Positions 25,205 to 33,795 of a stretch of 47,761 nt of DNA are shown piece after piece. Position 1 is the first letter of the stretch. Each line of letters begins with the position of its first letter. Below the pieces are notes generated by a model. It did no database searches and was not told where the DNA came from. It saw nothing but the letters and a program-made list of their open reading frames with translations. This stretch comes from Fibrobacter sp. (GTDB lineage: Bacteria; Fibrobacterota; Fibrobacteria; Fibrobacterales; Fibrobacteraceae), in the NCBI GenBank assembly GCA_017526585.1, contig JAFXRC010000007.1, positions 1 to 47,761 of the forward strand. The letters run 5' to 3'. A program made the position numbers and the translations under genes.

Positions 25205-27079
25205 ATGAAACGGATTTTAAAATTTCTCGTTGCAGCAACCGTGTTCACGGGCGTCGCCGTGAGCGATTCCACCAGCTTTACTGTTCACGTGATAGGTGAC
25301 TCGACCGTCGCGACATACAAGGACTCCGCGTACCCGCAAACAGGCTGGGGACAAATCCTTGGAAGTTTCTTTGACGGTTCCCGCGTCCAGGTGGTGAACT
25401 ACGCTATCGGTGGTCGCAGCTCCAAGACGTTCGTGCAGGAAGGTCGCCTAGACGAAGTGAAGAAGAATCTCCAGAAGGGCGATGTCATGATGGTCCAGTT
25501 TGGACATAATGATCGCTATTTTGGAAGTAAACCCCGTGAGGTCCCGTTTGATTCGCTAGGCTACTGGCTGCAACAGTATGCTGATGTGGCTAAGGGTGCG
25601 GGCGCAACTCTAGTGTATGTGACCCCGATGAACATGAATATGGGGGCCAACGGCCGCAATATCTTTACTGAATACAATGTTGTCGGCAAGATGGAGGAAC
25701 TTGCCAAGAAAAACGGTGCCGTTTATGTGAACCTGAACGCGAAATCCTACAATGCCTACAGCAAAAGCTGGGACCCGGCGTATGTTTCCCGCTACCAGTT
25801 CAAGATGTTCTTGGCTGGAGAATACCCGAATTACAAGGATGGTGTCACCAACGACGGAACGACGCATTTCCAGGAATCGGGCTCCATTGCTCACTGCCAG
25901 TGGATTGCCGAGGAACTTGAAAGCGCCCTGAAAAATGAATCCTACATTTCTGCCGACAATAAGGCGAATCTGACGCAACTCGTATCCGCCCTCAAGCCGC
26001 GTTATGCCTTTACGGTCAAGGCGAATGTTTCGAACAGCAAGGGGCTCATTACGCATAACCAGCAACTCCCCGGCGGCGCTCCGCTTACTTTGCATGTAAG
26101 CCCTGGTAGCTTTGGCAAGAAGTTCGTTGGCTGGTACGATGACGACTGCAATAAGCTTTCGGCCGATTCGAACTATTACGGCAAAAAGACTCTCTACCGC
26201 GCTGCGACCTATACGGCTGTCTTTGACGGTGGTCCTGCCTGTCAGCCGACTTCGCACGGTGAAGAAGGCTCCGGTGACAATCCGACTTCTTCTAGTTCCG
26301 TGGGACCGGAATCTTCGGCCTCTATTGACACGGCGCTCTGTTTTACGGGTGTTGCCGACGAAGTCTGGCCGTCTCCGATAGACATGGCAAGCCCCGAAGC
26401 GGGGGATGGTTGGACCGAGGCGAATCATGAAGGCTTTACGGGCCAGGGCTTCTTTAACTTTGACAACTCCGCCTACAGCACGGCTACTTACAATGTGACT
26501 TCGGACCAGTCTGCATCGAACGCCCGCGTGATGATCCGCTATTCGTTCCAGGGAAATACGGATCGCGATATGAAGCTGACTGTCGATAATGGTGAGTACG
26601 ATGTGACATTCAAGTCTACCGGAAGCTGGGACAAGTGGGATACCGCTTACGTCGAGGACGTGTGGGTGGATGCTCTTGACTTTAAGGTGAAACTGGCTTC
26701 TGCTTCGGCAGACGGCGGCCCGAATATCGACATGATTGCCTTCGACATCAAGGGCGTTTACCGCACCGGTTGTAAGCCCGCAAGTGTTGACGCAGGTTCG
26801 TCTTCGAGTGGCGAGTCCTCGGTTGTCTCTCATAGGAGGCTTGCTTCGGGAGTTTCCTTTGATGCGTTGAATAGGAGCGTGACGACTCCGGGTGGCATGA
26901 TGCATGTGCAGCTGATGGACGCAATGGGTAAGGTTGTTAAGCGCGAACTCAGGAATGTCCCGGTGGGCACGGTCCCGATGCTCTCTAGTGGCGTGAGGCT
27001 GCCTAAGGGCCGCTATTTTGTGCGGATTTCCTTGAATGGAAAGCTTGCTTTGCTTGAAACCGTCACGGTTGACCGTTAA
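25205..27079 (+). CDS. CE12-type rhamnogalacturonan acetylesterase with CBM35 (second copy)
   Basis: The 624-residue protein has a signal peptide, then the CE12 blocks GDSTVATY (S33), NYAIGGRSSKTF, QFGHNDR and DGTTHFQ (D217, H221, with one residue more than the usual D-x-x-H). Residues about 265-345 form the same FVGWYDDDCNKL-type module as the previous gene. A short Ser-rich linker leads to a CBM35-like domain (about 390-520; GFFNFDNSAYS, IRYSFQGNTDRD) and a C-terminal sorting domain (YFVRISLNGKLALLETV). It is closer to classical rhamnogalacturonan acetylesterases than its neighbour. The pair probably removes different acetyl groups, helping the PL11 lyase. Confidence 0.88.
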   Translation: MKRILKFLVAATVFTGVAVSDSTSFTVHVIGDSTVATYKDSAYPQTGWGQILGSFFDGSRVQVVNYAIGGRSSKTFVQEGRLDEVKKNLQKGDVMMVQFGHNDRYFGSKPREVPFDSLGYWLQQYADVAKGAGATLVYVTPMNMNMGANGRNIFTEYNVVGKMEELAKKNGAVYVNLNAKSYNAYSKSWDPAYVSRYQFKMFLAGEYPNYKDGVTNDGTTHFQESGSIAHCQWIAEELESALKNESYISADNKANLTQLVSALKPRYAFTVKANVSNSKGLITHNQQLPGGAPLTLHVSPGSFGKKFVGWYDDDCNKLSADSNYYGKKTLYRAATYTAVFDGGPACQPTSHGEEGSGDNPTSSSSVGPESSASIDTALCFTGVADEVWPSPIDMASPEAGDGWTEANHEGFTGQGFFNFDNSAYSTATYNVTSDQSASNARVMIRYSFQGNTDRDMKLTVDNGEYDVTFKSTGSWDKWDTAYVEDVWVDALDFKVKLASASADGGPNIDMIAFDIKGVYRTGCKPASVDAGSSSSGESSVVSHRRLASGVSFDALNRSVTTPGGMMHVQLMDAMGKVVKRELRNVPVGTVPMLSSGVRLPKGRYFVRISLNGKLALLETVTVDR

Positions 27080-27102
27080 TTTTGTATATTGTTTGCAAAA
27101 TG

Positions 27103-27119
27103 TTGCGGTCTTTCCGCAA
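27103..27119 (+). promoter_or_regulatory. Hairpin next to the ribosome-binding site of the small lipoprotein
   Basis: TTGCGG, loop TCTTT, CCGCAA is a perfect six-base-pair hairpin that ends inside the AAAAGGAG ribosome-binding site. A TATATT element lies upstream at 27085-27090. The hairpin could limit ribosome access. Confidence 0.4.
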
Positions 27120-27130
27120 AAGGAGTTTTT

Positions 27131-27586
27131 ATGAAATTTTTTAAACAGTTCGCTTTGACGAGTTGCGTGCTTGCTGCCGTGGCTTTTACCGCTTGTGACG
27201 ATTCTTCGTCTGCATCTTCTGATGACGGCAAGGTCGCTTATGATTGCTCTGTCAAGGACGGTGTGAAGGTTGTTTACCCGGCTGGTGGAGAATCCTTCAA
27301 GATGGGTGATACAATCACGGTGATTTTCGGTTCCGATGTGGAAGGCTCCGGTTACCATTTCTACTTCAAGACCTCTGAAGAGGCTGAACCTCGCGATATG
27401 CTCGACGGTTCTGCTGGTCCTGAAAAGCCGGATGGCAAGACTTGTTATGAACAGAAAGTTGTCCTGACGGAAGACTTCTTGCCCGATGATGTGGAGTTCC
27501 CGATTGAAAAGGCTGTCATTCGAGTGGCTCCTTACGAAAAGACCGCAAAGGGAGCCAATTCGGGTTCCTTCAAGGTCTCTGAATAG
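27131..27586 (+). CDS. Small lipoprotein of unknown function
   Basis: The 151-residue product has a strong ribosome-binding site (AGGAG), a signal peptide with FTAC (Cys22), a short Ser/Asp linker and a beta-rich domain (VKVVYPAGGESFKMGDTITVIFGSD...). This opening resembles the Ser-Thr-rich or Ig-like beta domains placed on surface proteins to display them. Two further Cys residues (YDCSV, KTCYEQ) may form a disulfide. It follows the pectinase cluster and may be part of it, but the start of a new transcript is also possible. No enzyme motif is visible. Confidence 0.6.
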   Translation: MKFFKQFALTSCVLAAVAFTACDDSSSASSDDGKVAYDCSVKDGVKVVYPAGGESFKMGDTITVIFGSDVEGSGYHFYFKTSEEAEPRDMLDGSAGPEKPDGKTCYEQKVVLTEDFLPDDVEFPIEKAVIRVAPYEKTAKGANSGSFKVSE

Positions 27587-27588
27587 TT

Positions 27589-28656
27589 TTGAACGCTTCA
27601 TTAAAATTTGAAGACACCTCGATCACCGTAGCCGTTGTGGGTTGCGGTGGTTTTATTGGTAGCCATTTGCTGAAGGCGATCTTGGAACGCACCCGGTGGA
27701 GCGTTTTTGGCGTGGATCTGGATTCGTACCGCATTCAGGAACACCTGACGAATCCGCGTCTTGAATTCTTAAGCGCAGACCTTGCCGATCCTTACGTTGT
27801 TGCTCGTATTGCCCAGTTTCCGGTGGTGGTGAACTTGGCGGCAATTTGCACGCCGGGGCGTTACATGGCGGAAGCTACTGAGGTGATTCGCAGCAATTAC
27901 GACCAGCCGCGTGCCCTGGCGGATGCCTGTGCCAAGAGTGGAAGCTGGCTGATTCATTTTTCGACTTCTGAAATTTACGGCAAGACTGCGGCGGATTCAG
28001 GGGCTCTTCTCGAAGATGAATCCGAGATTGTGCTGGGGCCTGTTACAGCGAGTCGTTGGAGCTATGCGACGGCAAAGCTTTTGACCGAACGCTACTTGGC
28101 TGGACTTGCTGGCCTTGATTGGACGGTGGTTCGACCGTTTAATTTTGTGGGACCGTTCATGGATTTTATGCCGGGGGTCGATGGCGAAGGAATTCCCCGA
28201 GTTCTTGCGAATTTTTCGACAGCGCTTGTTCGCGGCGAAACGCTCAAGCTTGTAAATGGTGGCGTGGCGAAACGCTGCTTTACCTCGGTGCACGATGCCG
28301 TTGACTTTATGTTCTGCGTGCTTGCTGCGGGTGGCGACCCGGAGCGCCGCGAGGGTGTACTATCGCAAGCGTTTAATGTCGGCAATGCGGACAATGAAGT
28401 GTCCATTGCAGAACTTGCGAACCTGATGCGCTCGGTGTATGTATCAGTCAAGGGTGTTCCCGAAAGTGCGGTGCCTAGGGTTGAGACGGTTTCGGGTGAA
28501 GCGTATTACGGCAAGGGGTACGATGATTCTTTGCGTCGCTTGCCGTCGGTCGAAAAGGCGGAACGTCTGCTTGGTTTTAAGGCGAAAATTCCGCTGAAAG
28601 AAGCGCTTGAAGAATCACTTCGGTGGTTTGTGAATCATTACTCTGATGCCTGTTGA
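27589..28656 (+). CDS. ArnA-type UDP-glucuronate decarboxylase-like NAD-dependent sugar dehydratase
   Basis: The 355-residue short-chain dehydrogenase begins at TTG 27589, two bases after the previous stop; no in-frame ATG is available before the nucleotide-binding loop. That loop is VGCGGFIGSHLL. YxxxK lies in SRWSYATAKLLTER. Segments VNLAAICTPGRY, STSEIYGK, RPFNFVGP, AKRCFTSVHDAVD, FNVGN and EAYYGKGYDDSLRRLPSVEKA match the decarboxylase half of ArnA residue for residue in many positions. The formyltransferase half of ArnA is absent. It would act on UDP-glucuronate or a related sugar. It overlaps the glycosyltransferase gene downstream by 11 bases. Confidence 0.8.
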   Translation: MNASLKFEDTSITVAVVGCGGFIGSHLLKAILERTRWSVFGVDLDSYRIQEHLTNPRLEFLSADLADPYVVARIAQFPVVVNLAAICTPGRYMAEATEVIRSNYDQPRALADACAKSGSWLIHFSTSEIYGKTAADSGALLEDESEIVLGPVTASRWSYATAKLLTERYLAGLAGLDWTVVRPFNFVGPFMDFMPGVDGEGIPRVLANFSTALVRGETLKLVNGGVAKRCFTSVHDAVDFMFCVLAAGGDPERREGVLSQAFNVGNADNEVSIAELANLMRSVYVSVKGVPESAVPRVETVSGEAYYGKGYDDSLRRLPSVEKAERLLGFKAKIPLKEALEESLRWFVNHYSDAC

Positions 28657-29416
28657 TTACTTCGTCTTTGTTCCCGCCTATAATGTCGCGACGACTCTTG
28701 CGTCTGTCTTGCAAAAAATTCCAGAGAGCTTGTGGTGCTGCTCCATAGTCCTCGTCATTGATGATGGCTCGGTTGATGATACGCGTGGCTCCTTTGAAAC
28801 TTTTGTGGAAAGCCTCGACGGCGAAAGCGTAGGTGCTTTAAAGAAATCGCACCTTCGCTATATGCGCTTTGAACAGAATCGCGGATACGGTGCTGTTGTC
28901 AAGATGGGAATTGCCGAAGGTCTCCGTTCCGGTGCAAAGTATGTGGCTTGCCTGCATGGCGATGGTCAGTATCCAGCCGAGCAATTGGATGTGTTCTTCA
29001 GGTATTTGGTATCGCAAGAGAAAATGACTTTGGCTCCGGCAGAAAAGCTTGCTCTGGTGCAGGGGTCGCGTCATTTGGTTCGCGGTGGCGCCAAGGCGGG
29101 TAAGATGCCCCTGTACAAGCGAATGGGCGGAAAATTCCTGACCGGCGTTGAAAACCTTGCTTTTAAACAGAAGCTTACGGACCGTCACAGTGGTTATATC
29201 GTGTATTCTTCAGAATTCTTGAAGACTCTCGATGTTGCAAAATTAAGCGCGAGCTTCGATATTGATCTTGAAATGATTTCGATTGCCGATGCCCGTGGTT
29301 TTAAGCTTGCAGAACTCCCGATTCCGACGCGTTATGCCGGCGAAAAGTCTAATCTGAATGTAGTGACCTACGGTCTGCGCGTTTTGCGTCAGGTTTTCCG
29401 CCGTATTATCGCTTGA
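28646..29416 (+). CDS. Family 2 glycosyltransferase (dolichyl-phosphate mannosyltransferase/ArnC-like)
   Basis: The 256-residue protein starts PVDYFVFVPAYNVATTL and has IDDGSVDDT and HGDGQYPAEQLD, the nucleotide- and metal-binding motifs of GT2 polyprenyl-phosphate glycosyltransferases. No C-terminal membrane helices are seen, unlike ArnC. With the ArnA-like gene it suggests a pathway loading a modified sugar onto a lipid carrier. The two are translationally coupled. The acceptor is unknown. Confidence 0.8.
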   Translation: MPVDYFVFVPAYNVATTLASVLQKIPESLWCCSIVLVIDDGSVDDTRGSFETFVESLDGESVGALKKSHLRYMRFEQNRGYGAVVKMGIAEGLRSGAKYVACLHGDGQYPAEQLDVFFRYLVSQEKMTLAPAEKLALVQGSRHLVRGGAKAGKMPLYKRMGGKFLTGVENLAFKQKLTDRHSGYIVYSSEFLKTLDVAKLSASFDIDLEMISIADARGFKLAELPIPTRYAGEKSNLNVVTYGLRVLRQVFRRIIA

Positions 29417-29442
29417 TTTATTGATTGTTTTTAATATATATT
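29413..29442 (+). promoter_or_regulatory. Promoter of the moxR operon, possibly leaderless
   Basis: TTGATT (29413-29418) and TATATT (29437-29442) are 18 bases apart. The ATG of moxR begins six bases after the -10 element, so transcription would start at or beside the start codon. No ribosome-binding site is present. Confidence 0.5.
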
Positions 29443-29448
29443 TAAAGC

Positions 29449-30360
29449 ATGGTTAAAGATTTAATTCATGCGTTAAATGGGGTGCTGCTCGGTAAGTCCG
29501 AGACAGTGGAACTTTTGGTGATGGCGCTACTGGCCGATGGTCATGTGCTGGTGGAAGATGTTCCCGGTACGGGCAAGACGACGCTTTCAAAGGCGCTCGC
29601 GGCGGCCATTGGGGCTGATTTTGCGCGAATCCAGTTTACGCCGGATTTGTTGCCTGCCGATGTGACGGGTGGTGCAGTATTCAAGGCGAATACGGGCGAC
29701 TTTGAAATCAAGAAGGGTCCTGTGTTTACGCAGGTGCTTTTGGCCGACGAAATCAACCGAGCCTCGCCGCGTACGCAGAGCGCCTTGCTCGAAGCGATGG
29801 AAGAACGGCAGGTGTCGCTGGAAGGCGAACGCTATAAGCTGCCGGAACTTTTCATGGTGCTGGCTACTGAAAACCCGGTGGAGTTCCACGGGGTGTTCCC
29901 GCTGCCCGAAGCGCAGATGGACCGCTTTATGGTGCGCATTGCCGTGGGGTATCCGAGTGCGGAAACCGAACTTGAAATTTTGCGGGCGCATCGTACAAGT
30001 CGCCCGATAGATACTTTGAAGGCGGTGACGAGTCCCGAAGAAATTTTGAAGGCTCGAGTCACGGTGCGCGGTATTCATATTGATGAATCGCTGGAACGCT
30101 ATGTGATTTCGCTGGTGCAGGCGACGCGTAACGACGGCGGCGTGCGTCTGGCGGCTAGTCCGCGTGCAGGTTTGAATTTGGTGCGCATGGCGCAGGCTTG
30201 TGCGTATGTGAATGGCCGTGACTTCGTGAATCCCGATGACATTCAGCGCGTGTTTTTTCCGGTGATGGAGCACCGCGTGTTTGCCAAGGACAGCGGCGAC
30301 CCTGATGCCAGCAAGAAGATTTTGCAGGGAATCTTGAAACAGGTGGCGATTCCTAAGTAA
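29449..30360 (+). CDS. MoxR-family AAA ATPase
   Basis: The 303-residue ATPase has Walker A VPGTGKTTLSK (about 38-47), Walker B VLLADEINRASPRTQSALLEAMEE, a sensor-1 ATENP and a C-terminal lid. MoxR ATPases act as chaperones for partner proteins with von Willebrand or DUF58 domains; here they are encoded next to it. The three genes 29449-33652 form the common moxR, DUF58, transglutaminase set. Confidence 0.93.
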   Translation: MVKDLIHALNGVLLGKSETVELLVMALLADGHVLVEDVPGTGKTTLSKALAAAIGADFARIQFTPDLLPADVTGGAVFKANTGDFEIKKGPVFTQVLLADEINRASPRTQSALLEAMEERQVSLEGERYKLPELFMVLATENPVEFHGVFPLPEAQMDRFMVRIAVGYPSAETELEILRAHRTSRPIDTLKAVTSPEEILKARVTVRGIHIDESLERYVISLVQATRNDGGVRLAASPRAGLNLVRMAQACAYVNGRDFVNPDDIQRVFFPVMEHRVFAKDSGDPDASKKILQGILKQVAIPK

Positions 30361-30368
30361 GGGCGCGA

Positions 30369-31568
30369 ATGTCTTCCTTTGCTAAATGGCTATTGAACGC
30401 GATTCCGCGGGCCCCGAAAAAATCGGGGATTTTGATGGCTGTTTACTTTTGGTGGCTGGATTACTTTACTCCGGCGGGTCGCGCCTTTGCCTCGCTTTTT
30501 TTGCTCGCGATGTTTGCAGGCGCCGTGCCTGGATTTTGGGCTGCCTGGATTTTTGCGGGCATTGATTTTCTGCTCTTCTTGGGACTTGTCTTTAGCCTTT
30601 TTGTGACGGCGAAGCGGAGCAAAATTTGGGTTGAAAGCGTTTCGGTGAATCGCGTGCGCGAAGGCGAAACGGCTACGGTAACGGCTTTTGTGGCGGTGCG
30701 CTCGACGATTGACTGCGTGACTTTGGGAGCGAACCGTTTGCCGCCCTCGCTGACAGGCTTTGAATCGGACCGCGCAAAGATTAAGAAGGACGAGCCGCCG
30801 CGCAAGATGGAATGCCAAGTGCGTACGATGCGCCGCGGTTCCTTTATGCTCAATAAGGTCTCGGCGAATGTGCCTGAAATTATGGGCCTTTTGCGCTGGC
30901 CTTACGGCTACAACGGTTCTGTAGAACTGTTGGTTTATCCGCGTACGCTCAAAGTGCAAGAATTTCCGTTCCTTACGCAGGGGGCTTCGGGTATGGCGTT
31001 TGCGCCGTTCTTGATGCCAAGCCTTACGCGGGGAATGAATTTTATCGGCGTACGGCCTTACCGCGAAGGCGATTCCTTGCGTGACTTGCACCATAAGGCT
31101 TTTGCCCGTTATGGCAAACCTTTCACCAAGGAATTTGAGGTGGAACGCGGTGCGGGTGTGATTTTGCTCCTAGATACGGCGACTCCGAATTTCAAGTCGC
31201 GACAGTACTTGGAATATGCGATTCGAGTGACGGCGGCAGTGGGTGAGTGGCTCTTGGACCGCGAAATTCTCGGACGATTCTTTATCGATAGCGAAGAGAT
31301 TGCCTTGGATGGCGGTAACGAAAGCCGCAAGAATTTGTTGGATGCTTTGGCGAGAATTCCGCCCGCATCGCTTGCGCATGCAAAACAGCCCGCGCCTTGG
31401 GCTCCTGCGGCGCGTCCGATGGATCCGGTGCTCCGTATCGGACTTTACGAAAACGATGAACCGCTGGTGAACAAGCATATCGTGGTAGGAATGCAGCCTG
31501 CTTCGACGGATGATAAATTGCTGATGGTATCGCCTGAAGATTTGGACAGCGAGAGGGTTACACTATGA
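30369..31568 (+). CDS. DUF58-domain membrane protein
   Basis: The 399-residue product has two hydrophobic helices (about 33-55 and 58-80), then a soluble region ending in the DUF58 signature IGVRPYREGDSLRDLHHKAFARYGKPFTKEFEVERG (about 220-255; core RPYREGDSLRDLHH). DUF58 has a von Willebrand-like fold and usually cooperates with MoxR and a membrane transglutaminase in cell-envelope or stress functions. It starts eight bases after moxR and overlaps the next gene by four bases. Confidence 0.88.
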   Translation: MSSFAKWLLNAIPRAPKKSGILMAVYFWWLDYFTPAGRAFASLFLLAMFAGAVPGFWAAWIFAGIDFLLFLGLVFSLFVTAKRSKIWVESVSVNRVREGETATVTAFVAVRSTIDCVTLGANRLPPSLTGFESDRAKIKKDEPPRKMECQVRTMRRGSFMLNKVSANVPEIMGLLRWPYGYNGSVELLVYPRTLKVQEFPFLTQGASGMAFAPFLMPSLTRGMNFIGVRPYREGDSLRDLHHKAFARYGKPFTKEFEVERGAGVILLLDTATPNFKSRQYLEYAIRVTAAVGEWLLDREILGRFFIDSEEIALDGGNESRKNLLDALARIPPASLAHAKQPAPWAPAARPMDPVLRIGLYENDEPLVNKHIVVGMQPASTDDKLLMVSPEDLDSERVTL

Positions 31569-33652
31569 TGGCGAGCGAAAAAGTAGACATCCGCTACGCC
31601 TTCAAGGTACTGTTCTTGTGCTTGGCGTCGGTGAATCTAGGCCATACGTTTGATTTCTTGTGGCTTGGGCTTTTATTTGCCATCTACTTTGTGGTAATCG
31701 GTGTGTTGAATGCGACTCGCCGCCGCGAATTTGCAAAGCGCCCGCGCTACAACAAAATTTTGGCGTATGGAGCGATTGTCCCGCTTGCGCTTTTCTGGGT
31801 GATGACGCCTTCGGTCGAAAATGGCGTGTCGCCTTATCTGATTTTCTTGCCGGGAATATACCTGCTGTATTTGGCGGCGTTGCAGGAACGGAGCCGTGGA
31901 AATGGCGGCTTTGAGGTCTTTGTTGCTTTTGATGGTGTGGGCGCTTTGCTCTTTGGAATGTACATGGTGCCGCACGGCTGGGGCTTTGTGGGCCTAGTCG
32001 GATTCTTGCTGGCTCTTTGCGCCTATAGTCGCCGCGGTACAGCGCCTTACAAGTACGGACTCTTTTTGCTCGTGATTGCGGCCCTTGGCGCAATCTCTTA
32101 CGGTGGTTGGCAATACTGGAAAACGCAACGTTACCGCTACGGTGCGAAAATGGCTGAAGACTACTACCAGCGCGAACGCATGATGGGCTTTGATCCGGTC
32201 GCTGCGCTGGGAAGTTTCGGGAGCAATTACAATTCCCGCTACAATAGCCAAGTCGTGTTGCGTGTGTGGGATAAGCGGCCTTCGCGTTATTTTAAGGCGG
32301 CAAGTTACGAAAAGTACGTGGCGGGTATCTGGAAATTGCCGACATCGTATGCGAAAAAGCTTTATCCTGCTTATTATCAGGTGGACTATGCCGTATTTGA
32401 GACGGCGGACTCGCTAACAATAGGTTCGACGGCGGCAGGGCAATCGCGCGAGGTGGAACAAATCTGGGTGCAATCGACGCTGAATAACTTTGGCTTTGTG
32501 TTTGCGCCTTACGGTGCCGTGGGTTTTGCGGCAAAAGATGTGGATTCGTTGACCTATTATTCGGGCGGCATGGTGCAGGGCTTGAACAGCAACGGAAAAC
32601 GTTCCGACTGGCATTATTTCAAATGCAAGCCGGTCTCGGTGGAAGATGCGCCGGATGCTTGTAGAATGCCGGATTCTTTGCTCACTCCGAGTGAAGGCGA
32701 CTTGATGGTGGGCGAACGGTACTTGTCGCTGATTGATACGGTGATTGCGGCGATGCAGTTGCGTGACACAGTCTCGGCGGATTCTGCGGCAGTTTCAAAG
32801 ACGGGGCTGGCTTCGATGGCGCTTGCAAAATCGATGCCGGATTCACTGGTATTGCAGAAAATGCTTGCCTATTACCTTACGAACTTCACCTATTCGCTTA
32901 CAGTGCCGGGAATTTCTCGCTGGGGTGGCGCGAAGAATGAACCGCTGGCGATTTTCTGGCGCGAAAAGCAGGGCTTCTGCGAATACTATGCGACGCTTTC
33001 GACGCTGGTGCTGCGGCGTTTGGGAATCCCGGCGCGGTATGTGACAGGCTTTGCGAATCCTGAAGTAATTGAGGGATTGCCTTATAGTATTTTCCGCCGT
33101 AAGCATTCGCATGCATGGGTCGAAGCGTATGTGGATAACCGCTGGGTTATCTTCGACCCGACGCCTCCCATTTTACCGCAGTTTGCGGAGTCGCCCAGCT
33201 GGTGGAGCGTCAAATGGGAGGGCGTGCGCGGGCGTCTTGCCCGCGTGATGCATGCCCTCAAGGAAGGCGAGTGGCGACGCGTCGTTGACAATTGGCAGAA
33301 TCAGTCAACCGCCCTCTTGGAAAGTCCGATTCTGTATACGGTGCTCGCGATTCTAATTGTAGGCTTTGCTGGCCGCAAGATTTACATTGCGTATAAATTA
33401 AATTCAAAGAGTCACGCCTTTGTTTCGGCACGGTCTCTGGAATGGGAAAAAAAACTTGACCGCGCTGAGCGGAATTTGACCCGCGTGGGACTCCGCCGTG
33501 AGCCCGGTGAAACTGTCGGCAAATTTGCAGAACGCTGCCGGATTGCGATTTCACGCCTCGCCGAGAACCAAACCCCTCTCAAAAAAATCCAGAAGGCAAG
33601 TAACGCTCTTGCGGTTCTAAATGATTATGAAAAAGAACGCTGGACAAAATAA
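31565..33652 (+). CDS. TgpA-like membrane transglutaminase
   Basis: The 695-residue protein has about five N-terminal membrane helices (residues 10-190), an extracytoplasmic transglutaminase core with Cys472 (QGFCEYYATLSTLVLRRLG), His516 (HSHAWVEAYV) and Asp531 (IFDPTPP), a further membrane helix (about 590-610) and a cytoplasmic helical tail. The Cys-His-Asp triad is intact. The gene overlaps DUF58 by four bases. The substrate is unknown; the set is linked to envelope integrity in other bacteria. Confidence 0.9.
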   Translation: MMASEKVDIRYAFKVLFLCLASVNLGHTFDFLWLGLLFAIYFVVIGVLNATRRREFAKRPRYNKILAYGAIVPLALFWVMTPSVENGVSPYLIFLPGIYLLYLAALQERSRGNGGFEVFVAFDGVGALLFGMYMVPHGWGFVGLVGFLLALCAYSRRGTAPYKYGLFLLVIAALGAISYGGWQYWKTQRYRYGAKMAEDYYQRERMMGFDPVAALGSFGSNYNSRYNSQVVLRVWDKRPSRYFKAASYEKYVAGIWKLPTSYAKKLYPAYYQVDYAVFETADSLTIGSTAAGQSREVEQIWVQSTLNNFGFVFAPYGAVGFAAKDVDSLTYYSGGMVQGLNSNGKRSDWHYFKCKPVSVEDAPDACRMPDSLLTPSEGDLMVGERYLSLIDTVIAAMQLRDTVSADSAAVSKTGLASMALAKSMPDSLVLQKMLAYYLTNFTYSLTVPGISRWGGAKNEPLAIFWREKQGFCEYYATLSTLVLRRLGIPARYVTGFANPEVIEGLPYSIFRRKHSHAWVEAYVDNRWVIFDPTPPILPQFAESPSWWSVKWEGVRGRLARVMHALKEGEWRRVVDNWQNQSTALLESPILYTVLAILIVGFAGRKIYIAYKLNSKSHAFVSARSLEWEKKLDRAERNLTRVGLRREPGETVGKFAERCRIAISRLAENQTPLKKIQKASNALAVLNDYEKERWTK

Positions 33653-33690
33653 TGTGTAATGTGGGCGGCTGCGCCGCAATGTGTAATGTG
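33653..33690 (+). repeat. Intergenic TGTGTAATGTG direct repeat with GC hairpin
   Basis: TGTGTAATGTG occurs at 33653-33663 and 33680-33690 around a GCGGC-TGC-GCCGC hairpin. The following bases (about 33700-33730) are rich in CACAT motifs complementary to the repeat arms, so the region could form a longer stem. It lies between the transglutaminase and dapB. Confidence 0.5.
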
Positions 33691-33795
33691 TAATTCTTCA
33701 TTCCACATCCCACATCTCACACTTCACATCAAGCGTCTCGCAGTCTCATTCTTGCATTTTTTTCTATCTTGTTCTTCAAAAAATCAGGAGATTAT

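Noticed and set aside
27069..27090. TTGACC and TATATT before the small lipoprotein as a promoter pair
   Set aside because: The spacer is only ten bases, so TTGACC cannot be its -35; only the TATATT may be functional.
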